Shown: positions 16,534 to 24,237 of the stretch, in pieces
How the letters are laid out: every line of letters begins with the position of its first letter
Position numbering within the stretch: position 1 is the stretch's first letter
NCBI GenBank assembly: GCA_036397815.1
Contig: DASWIE010000003.1
Span: 6,132-70,131, forward strand
Origin: DASQFY01 sp036397815
Lineage (GTDB): Bacteria > Chloroflexota > Limnocylindria > QHBO01
Reading direction: 5' to 3'
Length of the DNA: 64,000 nucleotides
Translations under genes and position numbers: made by a program
Notes under the pieces: model-generated
Told to the model about the DNA's origin: nothing
Databases searched by the model: none
The model's input: only the letters and a program-made list of their open reading frames with translations

Positions 16534-17132
16534 CGGTGCTCCTTGAGGCGCGAATGGAAGGGCGCCGAGAGCGCGCTCAGCGCGTCGTTGGCCGGAGTGA
16601 ACCCTAATTATAGGAACTGGCAGCGATTCGGCGGCCAATCGGCTGGCCATCACGTCTCCCGGCGAGGCGTAGATGTCGCCGTGGTGTGCACTAACTGGCC
16701 TGCGGTGTCGTGTGAGCTGCCTACGCAGGCGGCGTGTGCGCTACGGCCTTCCTGACCGAGCGGACGCGAATAGTGCCTCCACGGTGTGCGTAAGGGAGGG
16801 CGCGGAAGGTCATCGGCCCACTAGGCGCGTCGCCGTAGTCTCGCGGACGTCGGAGCCACGCAAGCGCCGCACCTCGATCGGACGCGAAGCGTGCAAAGAG
16901 GTCCGGGTGCGTGCGCACGTGACGCCGCGACGTCGATGAATCCGCCAGCACTAGGAGTGGCACCACTGTCCTTCGGCGCCAACCTTGCTCGCGTGCAACG
17001 CGACCCGCCACTCGCACCTTCACATCCAGCCGGCCCAGCAGATCCTGCATCTTCGGCCCGACTCGACCGGCCATGGGCCGATCGTAACAACGACTCCTTA
17101 TCGGTCACGTAATCGGTCATTACGCGCGCAAC
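16534..17132. other. 599-nt gap between the EF-G-like gene and the next gene
   Basis: Holds the leader of the EF-G-like gene and the remnant gene described at 16721-17074. Otherwise I see no intact ORF with coding character, tRNA or terminator. The base composition (many TACG/CGCG words) is similar to other gaps near 13.8, 25.5 and 47.2 kb. Confidence 0.4.
16721..17074 (-). pseudogene. 5'-truncated remnant of an HTH/PD-(D/E)XK-like gene
   Basis: About 85 residues of the minus-strand frame match the C-terminal part of the intact protein at 37985-38809. The shared pieces are in the same order: MQDL versus VQDL, QGWRRRTV versus LGWRPMTV, LLVLADSSTSRR versus LLVVGEASAQRR, HPDLFARF versus HSEIFAAT, and RGAALAWLRRP versus RGREARAWLAHP. 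The frame upstream runs into a TGA near 17105, so the HTH and the nuclease-like D/E-K residues are missing. The tail past about residue 80 looks unrelated. I read it as a decayed paralogue, not a functional gene. Confidence 0.55.
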
Positions 17133-17777
17133 TCACGTGCGGCGGCGGAGCTCCAGGCCGAGCCAGAGGTAGAAAGCCGGGCTCAGGAGCAGCCCCGTCG
17201 CCGCGGCAGGGACGGCGAGCAGCGGGTTCGTGGGCGTGAGGACGATCAGGCGCCCGAGATAGACCACGATCAGCAGCACGCCGACCAGGGCGCCCAGGCC
17301 GGCCAGGTTCGCGGGCAGCACCGCGCTGCGCCGCGCCTGGAGCATGAGGACCAGCAGGCCCAGTCCGGTGATGCCGAAGGTGAGTAGCCCGCGCGGGTCA
17401 ATCGGATGCGGCAGCTCGGCCTCGGCGAGCACGTCGGTCACGGGTGGGTTGATGGCGTTCGCCAGGTCGTAGCCGCCATGGACCATCGCGCCCATGGCAC
17501 CCACCGCCACCAGCATCAGGCCCAGCAGGCCGACCGCCGCCGCCGTGTCCAGCAGGCGCCGGTAGATGGCCACCAGCACTGCAACGCTCAGGATGCCGCC
17601 GACCATCAGCGCGACCGATGCCACCACGATCCCGAGCTGCGGCGCCGCGCCGGCCACCACGCCGCCGAGAAACGCGACCGAATAGACGACCCCGCCGATG
17701 CCGGCCGCGATGGCAGCCGCGCCGGCCATGCGCTCATAGGCGAGGGCGGGGTCGCCGGGCGCCGCACGGCTCGTCAT
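17133..17777 (-). CDS. Multi-pass membrane protein of unknown function
   Basis: 214 residues with six predicted TM segments (about 18-42, 47-70, 80-100, 135-152, 160-180, 186-206) linked by short loops. The N-terminus MTSRAAPGDPALAYERMAG is followed immediately by the first helix. DUF4386-type proteins have this architecture, but I cannot confirm a family. It faces the same way as the unknown gene at 17821-18279, 43 nt downstream of it. No regulatory sites stand out. Confidence 0.6.
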   Translation of the reverse strand: MTSRAAPGDPALAYERMAGAAAIAAGIGGVVYSVAFLGGVVAGAAPQLGIVVASVALMVGGILSVAVLVAIYRRLLDTAAAVGLLGLMLVAVGAMGAMVHGGYDLANAINPPVTDVLAEAELPHPIDPRGLLTFGITGLGLLVLMLQARRSAVLPANLAGLGALVGVLLIVVYLGRLIVLTPTNPLLAVPAAATGLLLSPAFYLWLGLELRRRT

Positions 17778-17820
17778 TGCGACCGGAGAATGACAGGGAC
17801 GGCGCCGCCGGACAAGACCA

Positions 17821-18279
17821 TCACGCCAGGCTCAGCCAGGCGGCCGCCAGCCACGCGGGCTCTCGATCGTCGAAGCGGCCGAAGACCCAGTCCGGACCGA
17901 AGGCGACGGACAGGTCAAGCGTCCCGCCACTGGTCCGGAAGGTGTGCACCACCTCGGCGCCGGCCTCGATGGCCGAGGCCCGGTCGCCCGGCAGCAGGCG
18001 CACCGCGTACTCCGTCCCGATCCCCACCGCCAGGACGACCCCGCTGGCGGGTTGGACGAGCGCCGGCCCACCGTAGATGAGGCAACTGCCGCGCTCGGGC
18101 AGGGCAGCGTCCAGGACGTCCCAGAGACGCTCGACGACGTCGGGATGCGTGCCCAGGTGCCATCGGTCGGCCGCGTCCGGTGCCTGGCCGACCGGCAGGT
18201 GCGCGAGCCCGCGCCCCGGACCCAGGTAGGCGAGCACGCCGGCGTTCTCCGGCCGATCCAGGGCGACGTGCAGCACCAT
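17821..18279 (-). CDS. Conserved-looking hypothetical protein, 152 aa
   Basis: Soluble, 152 residues, not recognised. It begins MVLHVALDRPENAGVLAYLG and has a mixed alpha/beta character with an acidic C-terminus (FGPDWVFGRFDDREPAWL). The start codon is the ATG of GACCGATG (minus strand, 18277-18284), with TAGGAT 7 nt upstream, so the mRNA may be leaderless. It is divergent from yebC with 23 nt between start codons and a shared symmetric -10. Confidence 0.6.
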   Translation of the reverse strand: MVLHVALDRPENAGVLAYLGPGRGLAHLPVGQAPDAADRWHLGTHPDVVERLWDVLDAALPERGSCLIYGGPALVQPASGVVLAVGIGTEYAVRLLPGDRASAIEAGAEVVHTFRTSGGTLDLSVAFGPDWVFGRFDDREPAWLAAAWLSLA

Positions 18280-18286
18280 CGGTCTG

Positions 18287-18296
18287 ATCCTACAAT
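18287..18296. promoter_or_regulatory. Symmetric bidirectional -10 box for 17821-18279 and yebC
   Basis: The 10-mer ATCCTACAAT reads TACAAT on the plus strand (6 nt before the yebC GTG) and TAGGAT on the minus strand (7 nt before the divergent ATG). The two -10 hexamers share the central TA. Both genes would be leaderless, and the whole intergenic region is 23 nt. Confidence 0.5.
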
Positions 18297-18302
18297 CGGC
18301 CG

Positions 18303-19061
18303 GTGTCCGGGCACAGCAAGTGGTCTCAGATCAAGCGGCAGAAGGGCGCCAACGACGCCAAGCGTGGGGCGCTGTTCACGAAGCTGACCCGCGAGATCAT
18401 CACCGCCGCCCGCCAGGGCGGGGGAGACGTGGACGGCAACTACCGCCTGCGCATGGCTGTCGACAAGGCACGCGCCAACTCGATGCCGGCCGAGAACATC
18501 AAGCGCGCCGTCGAGCGCGCATCGGGGACCGGCGCCGACGCCGAGCAGTACGAGGAGATCACCTACGAGGGCCTGGGGCCCAACAACGTGGCGGTGATCG
18601 TGGCGGCCATGACCGACAACCGGAACCGCACGGCGTCGGAGATCCGCAGCATCTTCAGCAAGTCCGGCGGCTCGCTGGCGCCGGTCGCATGGCAGTTCGA
18701 GCAGCGGGGCGTGATCTCCCTGCCGCTTCGGGGCCGTGACCCGGACGAGGTGACGCTGGCGGCGATCGATGCCGGCGCGTTGGACGTTGGGTCGCCGGAG
18801 GGCGGCGCGATCCTGGTCGTGACTGAGCCGGCCGAGCTGGAACGGGTGCGCGCGGCGCTGAGTTCGGCCGGTTACGAGGCGGAGTCCGCGGAGCTTTCCA
18901 TGGAGCCGACGACGCGCGTCGAGATCGGCGACGAGAAGGGGGCCAAGGCGGTGCTGACCTTCGTCGAGCGGCTGGAGGACCTGGACGACGTCCAGAGCGT
19001 CTACGCCAATTTCGACATTCCCGACGCGTTGATGGAGCGCCTCGAAGCATCGCTCGTCTGA
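18303..19061 (+). CDS. YebC/PmpR family regulatory protein
   Basis: 252 residues from GTG 18303, starting MSGHSKWSQIKRQKGANDAK, the family's diagnostic N-terminus, and containing GGNLGxxG-equivalent SKSGGSLAPVAWQFEQRG. YebC proteins were long called transcription regulators; some are now known to help ribosomes through proline stretches. Genomic linkage to ruvC-ruvA, as here, is widely conserved. The GTG lies 6 nt after a TACAAT -10 box, implying a leaderless mRNA. Confidence 0.93.
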   Translation: MSGHSKWSQIKRQKGANDAKRGALFTKLTREIITAARQGGGDVDGNYRLRMAVDKARANSMPAENIKRAVERASGTGADAEQYEEITYEGLGPNNVAVIVAAMTDNRNRTASEIRSIFSKSGGSLAPVAWQFEQRGVISLPLRGRDPDEVTLAAIDAGALDVGSPEGGAILVVTEPAELERVRAALSSAGYEAESAELSMEPTTRVEIGDEKGAKAVLTFVERLEDLDDVQSVYANFDIPDALMERLEASLV

Positions 19062-19072
19062 TTGCGGTAGCC

Positions 19073-19609
19073 ATGACCCTCGGCCTCCTGCTGGTCGGCT
19101 GCTCAACGGGACGGATCGTGCCGCACGACACGCCGCCACCCCCTTCTGAGGCCGGGCCGCAGGAAACGCCGACGATCGACGTTGCGACGCTCGATCCGTG
19201 CTCCCTGCTCGTCGCGACGACGGCCGCCGAAGTGCTCGGACCCGAGGTCGGGCCGGGCGTGCCGGATCCAGAGTCCGCCGCTGGGACCGCGGGCTGCACG
19301 TATCAGTTGGACGCCGACGGCACCTCCCTCTTCGTAATCGTCATGCGCGAATCCGCCTCCGGTCTGGTAGGCGAGGAATTGTTGGAGAGCCTGCCGCCCG
19401 ACTCCGGGGCCGAGGAGTTGCACGGCGTTGGCGACGTCTCATGGTTCGGCCACTGTCCGGTCTGTCCGCGGCAGTCGACCACTACCCTCACGGTGATCGC
19501 GGCTCCGCTTCAGTTCAGCCTTGCCTTTGCGGATGCCGTGCCGTCACCTGCCAGGCGAATCCAGGCCGAAGCAATGGCGCGCCGGGTCATCGAGGAGTTC
19601 GGCCTCTAG
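19073..19609 (+). CDS. Putative lipoprotein (DUF3558-like)
   Basis: 178 residues. A lipobox LLLVGC with Cys about residue 10, then a Pro-rich linker (DTPPPPSEAGP) and a domain with DPCSLLVATTAAEVLG and GTAGCTYQL, which resembles the DUF3558-type start (DPCxLLTxxEVxxxLG...C.Y). Other Cys residues at GHCPVC may form disulfides. The n-region from ATG 19073 is too short and uncharged for a normal signal peptide. The frame is open upstream as RLIAVAM..., so initiation may be at a non-ATG codon overlapping the yebC end. It sits between yebC and ruvC. Confidence 0.6.
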   Translation: MTLGLLLVGCSTGRIVPHDTPPPPSEAGPQETPTIDVATLDPCSLLVATTAAEVLGPEVGPGVPDPESAAGTAGCTYQLDADGTSLFVIVMRESASGLVGEELLESLPPDSGAEELHGVGDVSWFGHCPVCPRQSTTTLTVIAAPLQFSLAFADAVPSPARRIQAEAMARRVIEEFGL

Positions 19610-19625
19610 CAACTGCGCCCGCGGC

Positions 19626-19631
19626 TACGAT
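19626..19631 (+). promoter_or_regulatory. -10 box of ruvC (leaderless layout)
   Basis: TACGAT lies 6 nt before the ruvC GTG start (19638), with no Shine-Dalgarno between. It is also inside the small hairpin GCGGCTA...TAGCCGC (19621-19637). Confidence 0.4.
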
Positions 19632-19637
19632 AGCCGC

Positions 19638-20135
19638 GTGATCGCCATTGGCATCGACCCAGGCACCGCCGTCTGCGGCTTCGGAGTGGTCGCCCTGGAA
19701 GACGGCCGGCTCCGGCTGGTGGACGCCGGCGTGGTGAGGACCGCCCAGGGCGAGACCGATGCCGAACGGCTCCGCCTGCTCCATGCCGCCCTGACCGCGC
19801 TCGTGGCGGAACACCGACCCGTTCGAGTGGGGGTCGAGCGGCTCTTCTTCCAGCGCAACGTGCAGACCGCCATGGTGGTCGGACAGGCACGCGGCATCGC
19901 GCTGCTGGTCGCCGCCGAGGCCGGGCTGGTCGTCGACGAGCCGACGCCGAACGAGGTGAAGCAGGCGGTCTGCGGCAACGGCGCGGCCGACAAGGCGCAG
20001 GTGGCCGCCATGGTCGCCCGTCTGCTGGGCGCGTCGCTCGACGGCGTGGCGGACGATGCGACCGATGCGCTGGCGGTGGCCATCGGCTGCGCCTACCGCG
20101 CGATGGCCATGCCGCGCGTGGCCGCGACGCGATGA
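19638..20135 (+). CDS. ruvC: Holliday junction resolvase RuvC
   Basis: 165 residues from GTG 19638. First catalytic Asp in VIAIGIDPGTAVCGFG, Glu in VGVERLFFQRN, and the C-terminal DDATDALAVAIG supplying the last two Asp residues. It cleaves four-way junctions symmetrically with RuvAB. The stop overlaps the ruvA start (ATGA). ruvB is not adjacent but 19 kb away at 39442. A longer opening upstream overlaps the lipoprotein and is rejected in favour of the conserved N-terminus. Confidence 0.95.
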   Translation: MIAIGIDPGTAVCGFGVVALEDGRLRLVDAGVVRTAQGETDAERLRLLHAALTALVAEHRPVRVGVERLFFQRNVQTAMVVGQARGIALLVAAEAGLVVDEPTPNEVKQAVCGNGAADKAQVAAMVARLLGASLDGVADDATDALAVAIGCAYRAMAMPRVAATR

Positions 20136-20710
20136 TCGGCTCGCTCCGCGGGCCGGTCACCCACGCTGGCCCCGAGTTCGTCGTGATCGAGTTGGGCGGG
20201 GTCGGGTATCGGGTCATGGTCGCACCCGCCCTGCTCGCGAAGCTGCGGCCGGACCGCGAGGCGCATCTCTTCATCCACCACCTGGTGCGCGAGGACCAGC
20301 AGGCCTTGTTCGGCTTCGGCACCCCGGAGGAGCTGGCCTTCTTCGAGCTGCTGATGACGGTGACCGGCGTGGGGCCGCGGCTGGCGCTGGCGATCACCAG
20401 CGCGTACCCGGTCACCAGGCTTCAGCTCGCGATCGTGACCGACGACCTGGACCTCCTCACCTCGGTCAGCGGCGTGGGGCGCAAGACCGCACAGCGAATC
20501 GGCCTCGAGCTCAAGGAGAAGATCCACGCCGCCGGGATCGCCGCGAGCGGCGGAGACTCGACCGATTCGGACGTGGTGGCCGCGCTGGAGTCGCTCGGCT
20601 ATACCGCTTCGGAGGCACGACGCGCGGCCGGATCCGTGGCGGCCAGTACCAACGGCGAGCTGGACGCTCGCATTAAGGCCGCCCTGCAGGAGCTCGCTCG
20701 CTCGCGATGA
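20132..20710 (+). CDS. ruvA: Holliday junction DNA helicase subunit RuvA
   Basis: 192 residues beginning MIGSLRGPVTHAGPEFVVIE (OB-fold domain I). It is followed by the helix-hairpin-helix motifs of domain II (LMTVTGVGPRLALAI and LTSVSGVGRKTAQRIGLELK) and a C-terminal domain III (about 145-192) that contacts RuvB. It binds the Holliday junction core as a tetramer. Starts within the ruvC stop (ATGA) and overlaps the next gene by ATGA, so it is the second gene of a tightly coupled run. Confidence 0.96.
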   Translation: MIGSLRGPVTHAGPEFVVIELGGVGYRVMVAPALLAKLRPDREAHLFIHHLVREDQQALFGFGTPEELAFFELLMTVTGVGPRLALAITSAYPVTRLQLAIVTDDLDLLTSVSGVGRKTAQRIGLELKEKIHAAGIAASGGDSTDSDVVAALESLGYTASEARRAAGSVAASTNGELDARIKAALQELARSR

Positions 20711-21171
20711 CCAGCGACCGACCTCGAGGGCTCGTGCGCGCCATCGCGATCGGCGTGATTCGCGATCGCGACCGCGTCTTCGTGGCGGAGGGGCATGACC
20801 TGGTGACCGGCGAGACCTTCTACCGGCCGCTTGGCGGCTCGATCGAGTTCGGCGAGACTGGCGCGGAGACGGTCCAGCGCGAGTTCACGGAGGAATCGGA
20901 GCTGACCGTGACGCGACCCACCTACCTCGGCGCCCTCGAGAACCTGTTCACCAACGACGGGCGGCCGGGCCATGAGATCGTGCTCGTCTACGAGACCGCG
21001 TTCGAGGACGATGGCTCGTTGGGGATCGAAGCGGTCGCCTGCCGCGAGGAGAATGGAATGCCGTTCACCGCACGCTGGATGCCGCTCGCGACCTTTCGGA
21101 GCGGTGACGCCCCTCTCTATCCGGACGGTCTGCTCGAGATGATCGAGCGCACCACGGCGCCGATCGCATGA
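20707..21171 (+). CDS. Nudix hydrolase
   Basis: 154 residues overlapping ruvA as ATGA. The Nudix box runs GGSIEFGETGAETVQREFTEES, that is G-x5-E-x7-R-E-x2-E-E with Ser in place of the final Gly region, within an otherwise standard fold. Such proteins hydrolyse nucleoside-diphosphate derivatives; the substrate cannot be predicted. The C-terminus (LYPDGLLEMIE) is common to RNA/nucleotide-processing Nudix proteins. It may serve nucleotide-pool sanitation alongside ruvCA. Confidence 0.82.
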   Translation: MTSDRPRGLVRAIAIGVIRDRDRVFVAEGHDLVTGETFYRPLGGSIEFGETGAETVQREFTEESELTVTRPTYLGALENLFTNDGRPGHEIVLVYETAFEDDGSLGIEAVACREENGMPFTARWMPLATFRSGDAPLYPDGLLEMIERTTAPIA

Positions 21172-21611
21172 TCGATCCCGCTCGCTGGACCGATCCCGAG
21201 GTTGCGCGTCGGATCCTGACCGAGTTCCACGTCTGGGCGGTGGTTGGCGCCTCCCCCGACCCGACACGCCCGAGTCACAGCGTTTCACGCTCACTCATGC
21301 GCTTCGGGTACGAGGTGATCCCGATCTATCCGCGCGAGACGACGATCCACGGCCTGGCAACCGTGCCGGACCTTCGGACCGCCGCCGCCCAACGGCCGCC
21401 CGACAGCCCGATCGAAGTGGTCGACATCTTCCGCGCCTCGCACCGCGCGGGCGAGCACATGGACGAGGCGATCGAGATCGGCGCCAAGGCGGTCTGGGTG
21501 CAGCTCGGGGTCTGGGACGAGGCCGCTGCCGAGCGGGTGGCTGCTGCGGGCCTGCTGGTGGTCATGGACAGATGCCCGGCGATCGACTACCCGGCGCTGC
21601 TCCGCCGCTGA
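21168..21611 (+). CDS. CoA-binding (YccU-type) Rossmann protein
   Basis: 147 residues starting inside the previous stop (ATGA). FHVWAVVGASPDPTRPSHSV is the CoA_binding domain signature, followed by RFGYEVIPIYPRE and GAKAVWVQLGVWDEAA. This stand-alone family shares the fold of the succinyl-CoA synthetase alpha N-domain. Its cellular role is not settled. TGATG overlaps the following Nudix gene. Confidence 0.82.
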   Translation: MIDPARWTDPEVARRILTEFHVWAVVGASPDPTRPSHSVSRSLMRFGYEVIPIYPRETTIHGLATVPDLRTAAAQRPPDSPIEVVDIFRASHRAGEHMDEAIEIGAKAVWVQLGVWDEAAAERVAAAGLLVVMDRCPAIDYPALLRR

Positions 21612-22087
21612 TGACCGTCGACCTGCGAGGTGGACGACAGCTTTACCTCATTGGTGCAGGCGCCGTTGTCGTGGATCCGGAGGAGCGAGTCCTCATGCTT
21701 GAGCAGGAGCGTGAGGGCAGGATCGAATGGGAGGGACCCGGAGGCGCGCTGGAGGGCAACGAGTCACCGGCCGACTGCGCCGTTCGTGAGACCGCCGAGG
21801 AGTGCGGTCTCAGGGTTCGAGTCGAGCGTCTCCTTCGCGTCAGCGAGTACTGGGAACGTGGCCAGTTCGTGGGCATCGGCTTCCTCTTCCTCACACGGCC
21901 CGACCCTTGGCCCCAGGAGGTCCGCCTCCTCGCCAAGGATGGCAGCACCCGCTTCCTTTCCTACCGTTGGTGCACCCGGGCTGAGATCGAGAGGCTGGAG
22001 CATCGCTGGGCGTATGACATCACTCGCTCGGCATGGCCACCCGAGATCACCACACCAATCTTCGACCGCCTCGACCTCCCGGCATGA
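21611..22087 (+). CDS. Second Nudix hydrolase
   Basis: 158 residues from ATG 21611, overlapping the previous stop as TGATG. Nudix box GGALEGNESPADCAVRETAEECG is essentially canonical (G-x5-E-x7-R-E-x2-E-E-x-G), preceded by YLIGAGAVVVDPEERVLMLEQ. The substrate is unknown. Two Nudix genes flanking a CoA-binding gene might point to CoA or ADP-ribose-type substrates, but this is only a suggestion. Confidence 0.82.
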   Translation: MTVDLRGGRQLYLIGAGAVVVDPEERVLMLEQEREGRIEWEGPGGALEGNESPADCAVRETAEECGLRVRVERLLRVSEYWERGQFVGIGFLFLTRPDPWPQEVRLLAKDGSTRFLSYRWCTRAEIERLEHRWAYDITRSAWPPEITTPIFDRLDLPA

Positions 22088-22542
22088 CGGTCGTCATCCG
22101 CCGCGCCAGACCGGAGGAGGCGCCGGCCCTGCGCGAGCTGGCGCATCGGTCCAAGGCGTATTGGCCGTACGACGCCGAATTCCTGAGGGCCGTCGCGCCG
22201 ATGTTGATCCTGGAGCCGCGCCATGTCCGAGCGCATGAGGTCCACGTGCTGGAGCTGGACGGAGGCGTGGCCGGCTGGCATCGGGTCACCTTCCACGGCG
22301 AGCGGGCCGAGCTGGAGGACCTCTGGCTGGAGCCCGAATGGATCGGCGGTGGGCATGGCCGCGCCCTGTTCGAGCATGCCGTTCGGGTTGCGCGCGAGGG
22401 TGGGGCCACTCGCCTGGAGTGGGACGCCGAGCCGTACGCGGAGGGGTTCTACCGCGCGGTCGGCGGGGAGGAGATCGGACGCACTCCATCGGCGGCCGAG
22501 CCCGGACGAACGCTGCCTCGCATGCGACTCGCGCTCAGCTGA
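22084..22542 (+). CDS. GNAT family N-acetyltransferase
   Basis: 152 residues from ATG 22084, overlapping the Nudix stop (ATGA). It starts VIRRARPEEAPALRELAHRS. The acetyl-CoA pyrophosphate loop is in EPEWIGGGHGRALFEHAV (motif A), and the C-terminal WDAEPYAEGFYRAVGGEEIG is the usual GNAT motif B. The substrate is unknown. It is the last gene of the ruvC run. A palindromic repeat element lies 32 nt downstream, between it and the convergent uricase gene. Confidence 0.82.
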   Translation: MTVVIRRARPEEAPALRELAHRSKAYWPYDAEFLRAVAPMLILEPRHVRAHEVHVLELDGGVAGWHRVTFHGERAELEDLWLEPEWIGGGHGRALFEHAVRVAREGGATRLEWDAEPYAEGFYRAVGGEEIGRTPSAAEPGRTLPRMRLALS

Positions 22543-22574
22543 TCATGCCCCCGAACGACAAGCCGTCAGTTCCC

Positions 22575-22707
22575 GTCAGCCAGTACCAGGGTTACTGGTA
22601 AGCGACTGCTCAAGCCGTCATCGGGCGGGTCGGAGCGTGAGATTGGACCCGGCGACGGTGCGTAGGCGCCATTTTTCTGCTTAGCAGTAACCCGGTTACT
22701 GAGCGAC
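22575..22707 (-). repeat. Palindromic repeat element, copy 1 (133 bp)
   Basis: Begins GTCAGCCAGTACCAGGGTTA and ends GTAACCCGGTTACTGAGCGAC, so its termini are inverted copies of one another. Each end is itself a short palindrome of the CAGTAACC/GGTTACTG type followed by TAAGCG or its complement. Relative to copies 2 and 3 it lies in the opposite orientation and has a 10-bp shorter interior. A CACGCTC word survives in its middle on the minus strand. Intergenic, between GNAT and uricase stops. Confidence 0.75.
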
Positions 22708-22723
22708 GGGAAGCCGCTGCTTC

Positions 22724-23650
22724 TTAGCGCCGCATGACGAGGCCGATGCGTCCGAAGGGCGGGCGCGGGTCGGCGTAGGTCTTCACCCGGTCATCGGTCT
22801 CGCTCGCGGCGCCAGCATCCCACAGCCGGTTCGTCGCCTGGAAGCTGACCTCGGCGAGCTGCGGCCAGCGTTCCAGCATGCGGCTGCCGATCTCGTTCAC
22901 CAGGTGCTGGATCGAGAGGCTGACGAACTGGTGGAAGACCGATGCCGCCAGGTCAGCCACCTGCTCGCCGGCCACGTACCGGACAGGATCGGTGCCGAGG
23001 GCGTCACCAGGATCGGCATAGCGCCAGCCGATAACGGTCCAGATGTAGAGCGGCCGATCACGACGCTCGGGGAGGGTGGTGTGCTCGTCGCGCGCGAAGT
23101 CGGCAAAAGCGCTGCCGGTGATCTTGATCAGCTGCAGCTCCTCGCGGCCGCACCCATGGCCGGTGATCCGGACGCCAGCGTCCTCGTCTCGTTCCAGGTC
23201 GAGCGAGGCGGTAGAGCGGTCGTTGCGATCGCGACCGAACACGACGTCGGATGCCGCGAAGCCGTCGCCGTCGGCGGCCGGGACGATCGCGGCCGGAAAG
23301 GGCAGCTCGCGCCCCACCATCGTCAGCCGCTCCATGTGCGGGTACGTGGCGAGGAACGAGCTCCCGACGTGGTGCAGCCAGCCCTCGAGCGTCGCCGCCG
23401 GGCATTGGAGCGAGGCGGCGTGGATGAAGTTCTTCATCGTGTCCGTCGCGACGACCAGGCGGTTGTCGCCCAGGGTGTAGGCATCCAGGAAGGCGGTGCC
23501 GCGCACGACGACCTCGATCTCGGCCGCCATCAGCGTGTTCTCGCGCCCCGCGAACGGCGACTCGGGGATGGGGGTGACGCCCCGGAGCGGCGTGCCGTGG
23601 GTGCGGTAGACCTTGACGTCGGCCTTGCCGTAGCTGATCTCGTAGGTCAT
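22724..23650 (-). CDS. pucL: Urate oxidase (cofactor-free uricase)
   Basis: 308 residues. Uricase signatures: ISYGKADVKVYR (active-site Lys), VVATDTMKNFIH (active-site Thr region), SLDLERDEDAGV, LIKITGSAFADFARDEHTTL and SIQHLVNEIGSRMLERWPQL. Oxidises urate to 5-hydroxyisourate with O2. Last gene of the minus-strand run uraH-DUF6265-uraD-uricase; its start overlaps the uraD stop (ATGA). Together these three enzymes give S-allantoin from urate. Confidence 0.94.
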   Translation of the reverse strand: MTYEISYGKADVKVYRTHGTPLRGVTPIPESPFAGRENTLMAAEIEVVVRGTAFLDAYTLGDNRLVVATDTMKNFIHAASLQCPAATLEGWLHHVGSSFLATYPHMERLTMVGRELPFPAAIVPAADGDGFAASDVVFGRDRNDRSTASLDLERDEDAGVRITGHGCGREELQLIKITGSAFADFARDEHTTLPERRDRPLYIWTVIGWRYADPGDALGTDPVRYVAGEQVADLAASVFHQFVSLSIQHLVNEIGSRMLERWPQLAEVSFQATNRLWDAGAASETDDRVKTYADPRPPFGRIGLVMRR

Positions 23651-24237
23651 GGGCCGGCCTCGTCCGGGACCGATACCGCCGGATCGGATACCTCAGGACC
23701 GGCTGCCTCCTCGCGCAGGCGGGCGAGCCGATCGGCGGCGATGTCGAGCGTCTCGTCCAGCGCGCGTCGCAGCTCGGCCTCGCGATCGTTGCGCAGCGCA
23801 TGCTCCAGCAGCGGGACGATCTCCGCCTTCGATCGGCCGGCCACGAACACCACGTAGCGGAAGCCGAACTGGCGCTCGTAGATCTCGTTCAGCATCGCCA
23901 GCTCCTCGTAGGCGCGGGCGGTCTCGGCGTCCTCGTCGCTCTCCTCGTCGTAGCCTTGCTCGTCACGCGACAGGTCCGAGACGGTGTCGACGTCCGCCCC
24001 GATGCGGGGATGCGCCTCGACCAGCTCCACCCGCTCGTCCTCCGGCATCGAGATCGCGACCTCGTGCGCCGCGGCAAGGAGCTCGGCGTCGGACTCGAAG
24101 GGGCGTTCCTCGGCCACGCGGCGCAGGAAGCGGGTAGCGCCCTCGAACAAGGGAGCGAGCGCTGCCACGAACGCGTCCGCGGAGAGCGCGTTCAGCTCCG
24201 CGACCTCGGGGATCGGCGGTGCGTCAGCGCTGGGCAT
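23647..24237 (-). CDS. uraD: 2-oxo-4-hydroxy-4-carboxy-5-ureidoimidazoline decarboxylase
   Basis: 196 residues from ATG 24237. The OHCU decarboxylase fold is marked by LSADAFVAALAPLFEGATRF, LVEAHPRIGAD (catalytic His region), SRDEQ and LNEIYERQFGFRYVVFVAGR. It converts OHCU to S-allantoin. It carries a C-terminal Glu/Pro-rich extension beyond the usual 165-170 residues. Overlaps the uricase start by 4 nt and the preceding DUF6265-like gene by 14 nt. Confidence 0.9.
   Translation of the reverse strand: MPSADAPPIPEVAELNALSADAFVAALAPLFEGATRFLRRVAEERPFESDAELLAAAHEVAISMPEDERVELVEAHPRIGADVDTVSDLSRDEQGYDEESDEDAETARAYEELAMLNEIYERQFGFRYVVFVAGRSKAEIVPLLEHALRNDREAELRRALDETLDIAADRLARLREEAAGPEVSDPAVSVPDEAGP

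Noticed and set aside
14353..16755. An 800-codon open frame antisense to the EF-G-like gene
   Set aside because: Same reason: low-complexity R/H/L/G-rich sequence with no domain, covering a clear GTPase on the other strand.
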